Shown here: positions 5,366-5,712 of the stretch, in pieces
How the letters are laid out: each line of letters begins with the position of its first letter
Position numbering within the stretch: the stretch's first letter is position 1
Source: Rhodoferax sp.
GTDB lineage: Bacteria > Pseudomonadota > Gammaproteobacteria > Burkholderiales > Burkholderiaceae_C
Assembly (NCBI GenBank): GCA_029865675.1
Contig: JARXAU010000197.1
Coordinates: 1-5,712 of the forward strand
Reading direction: 5' to 3'
Length of the DNA stretch: 5,712 nt
Translations under genes and position numbers: made by a program
The notes under the pieces: generated by a model
The model's input: the letters and a program-made list of their open reading frames with translations, nothing else
What the model was told of the DNA's origin: nothing
Databases searched by the model: none

Positions 5366-5712
5366 ATGAACCCAAGCCATTTTTCCACTCCCTCACTGAA
5401 AAGGCGCATGGCCTGCTGGGTTTACGAGGGAATGCTGTTGTTTGGTGTCGTTTTTATCTGTGGCTATCTGTTTGGGACGCTGAGCCAGACCCGCAACGCT
5501 ATGGATAACCGCCACGGTTTGCAGGCCTTTGTGTTCCTGATATTTGGAATCTACTTTGTCTGGTTTTGGGCCAAAGGGCAGACATTGGCGATGAAGACCT
5601 GGCACATCCGCGTGGTGGACAACGCCGGTCAGGCGATTACCCAAAGTCGGGCGCTAGCCCGCTACCTATTGTCTTGGGTCTGGATTTTGCCGCCCTTGGC
5701 CTTGGTATGGAC
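5366..5712 (+). CDS. RDD family membrane protein, C-terminus outside window
   Basis: The first 115 residues of an RDD-family inner-membrane protein are visible; the frame runs open into the right edge. An Arg-rich start (LKRRMACWVYEG, 11-22) leads into membrane segment 1 (about 19-39). Segment 2 is at about 53-69 (GLQAFVFLIFGIYFVWFW region), and the conserved loop GQTLAMKTWHIRVVD lies at 71-85. Segment 3 begins near residue 100. The family's first Asp appears replaced by Glu (E21). RDD proteins are poorly understood; some are linked to ion or solute transport, so no specific function is assigned. The ATG at 5366 matches the expected N-terminus but has no Shine-Dalgarno (the preceding bases are CCCCGCGCCC). 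It lies 109 nt after DUF3106, and a 36-codon open frame (5259-5369) bridges this gap and ends by ATGA overlap at this start, so coupling is conceivable. Confidence 0.88.
   Translation, partial: MNPSHFSTPSLKRRMACWVYEGMLLFGVVFICGYLFGTLSQTRNAMDNRHGLQAFVFLIFGIYFVWFWAKGQTLAMKTWHIRVVDNAGQAITQSRALARYLLSWVWILPPLALVW

Overview
The window looks like chromosomal DNA from a betaproteobacterium of the order Burkholderiales, most likely the family Comamonadaceae. The basis is protein-level recognition: the acetolactate synthase sequence style (including a GEGS cofactor motif) and the neighbouring set sigma factor / DUF3619 / DUF3106 / RDD protein. No rRNA or other marker is present, so the genus cannot be named. 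The DNA is moderately GC-rich, densely coding and shows no mobile element, tRNA, rRNA or CRISPR array.

Left part, minus strand (1-3271): the branched-chain amino acid cluster, transcribed right to left as ilvB - ilvH - ilvC. ilvB encodes the catalytic subunit and ilvH the valine-sensing subunit of acetohydroxyacid synthase. ilvC encodes ketol-acid reductoisomerase and is cut by the left edge, leaving the first 247 residues. The gaps of 114 and 147 nt between these genes each hold an inverted repeat able to form an RNA hairpin, but no intrinsic terminator, so co-transcription is plausible.

Middle (3272-3555): a divergent control region. It holds a 10-bp inverted repeat whose two arms each read as an extended -10 element pointing outwards, one toward ilvB and one toward the sigma-factor gene. 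A further short hairpin lies in the presumed ilvB leader. I find no Ile/Leu/Val-rich leader peptide, so classical attenuation is not supported.

Right part, plus strand (3556-5712): an apparent operon. A TTG-initiated ECF-like sigma factor overlaps by ATGA a single-span membrane protein of the DUF3619 family. Then come a secreted DUF3106 protein built from 18-residue Trp/Tyr repeats and an RDD-family membrane protein cut by the right edge. This layout suggests a sigma factor controlled by, or acting with, a membrane partner, with exported and membrane proteins as downstream partners or outputs. No function has been proven for the set from this sequence.

Most striking detail: the sigma/DUF3619 junction is a perfect in-frame T TTT TTA heptamer (4113-4119). 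A -1 shift there would lead straight into the DUF3619 ATG codon, so a sigma-membrane protein fusion of about 330 residues is possible alongside the two separate proteins. Other points of interest are the divergent promoter symmetry, a strong hairpin early in the sigma-factor coding sequence, and two small open frames that could couple translation to the poorly SD-equipped sigma and RDD starts.
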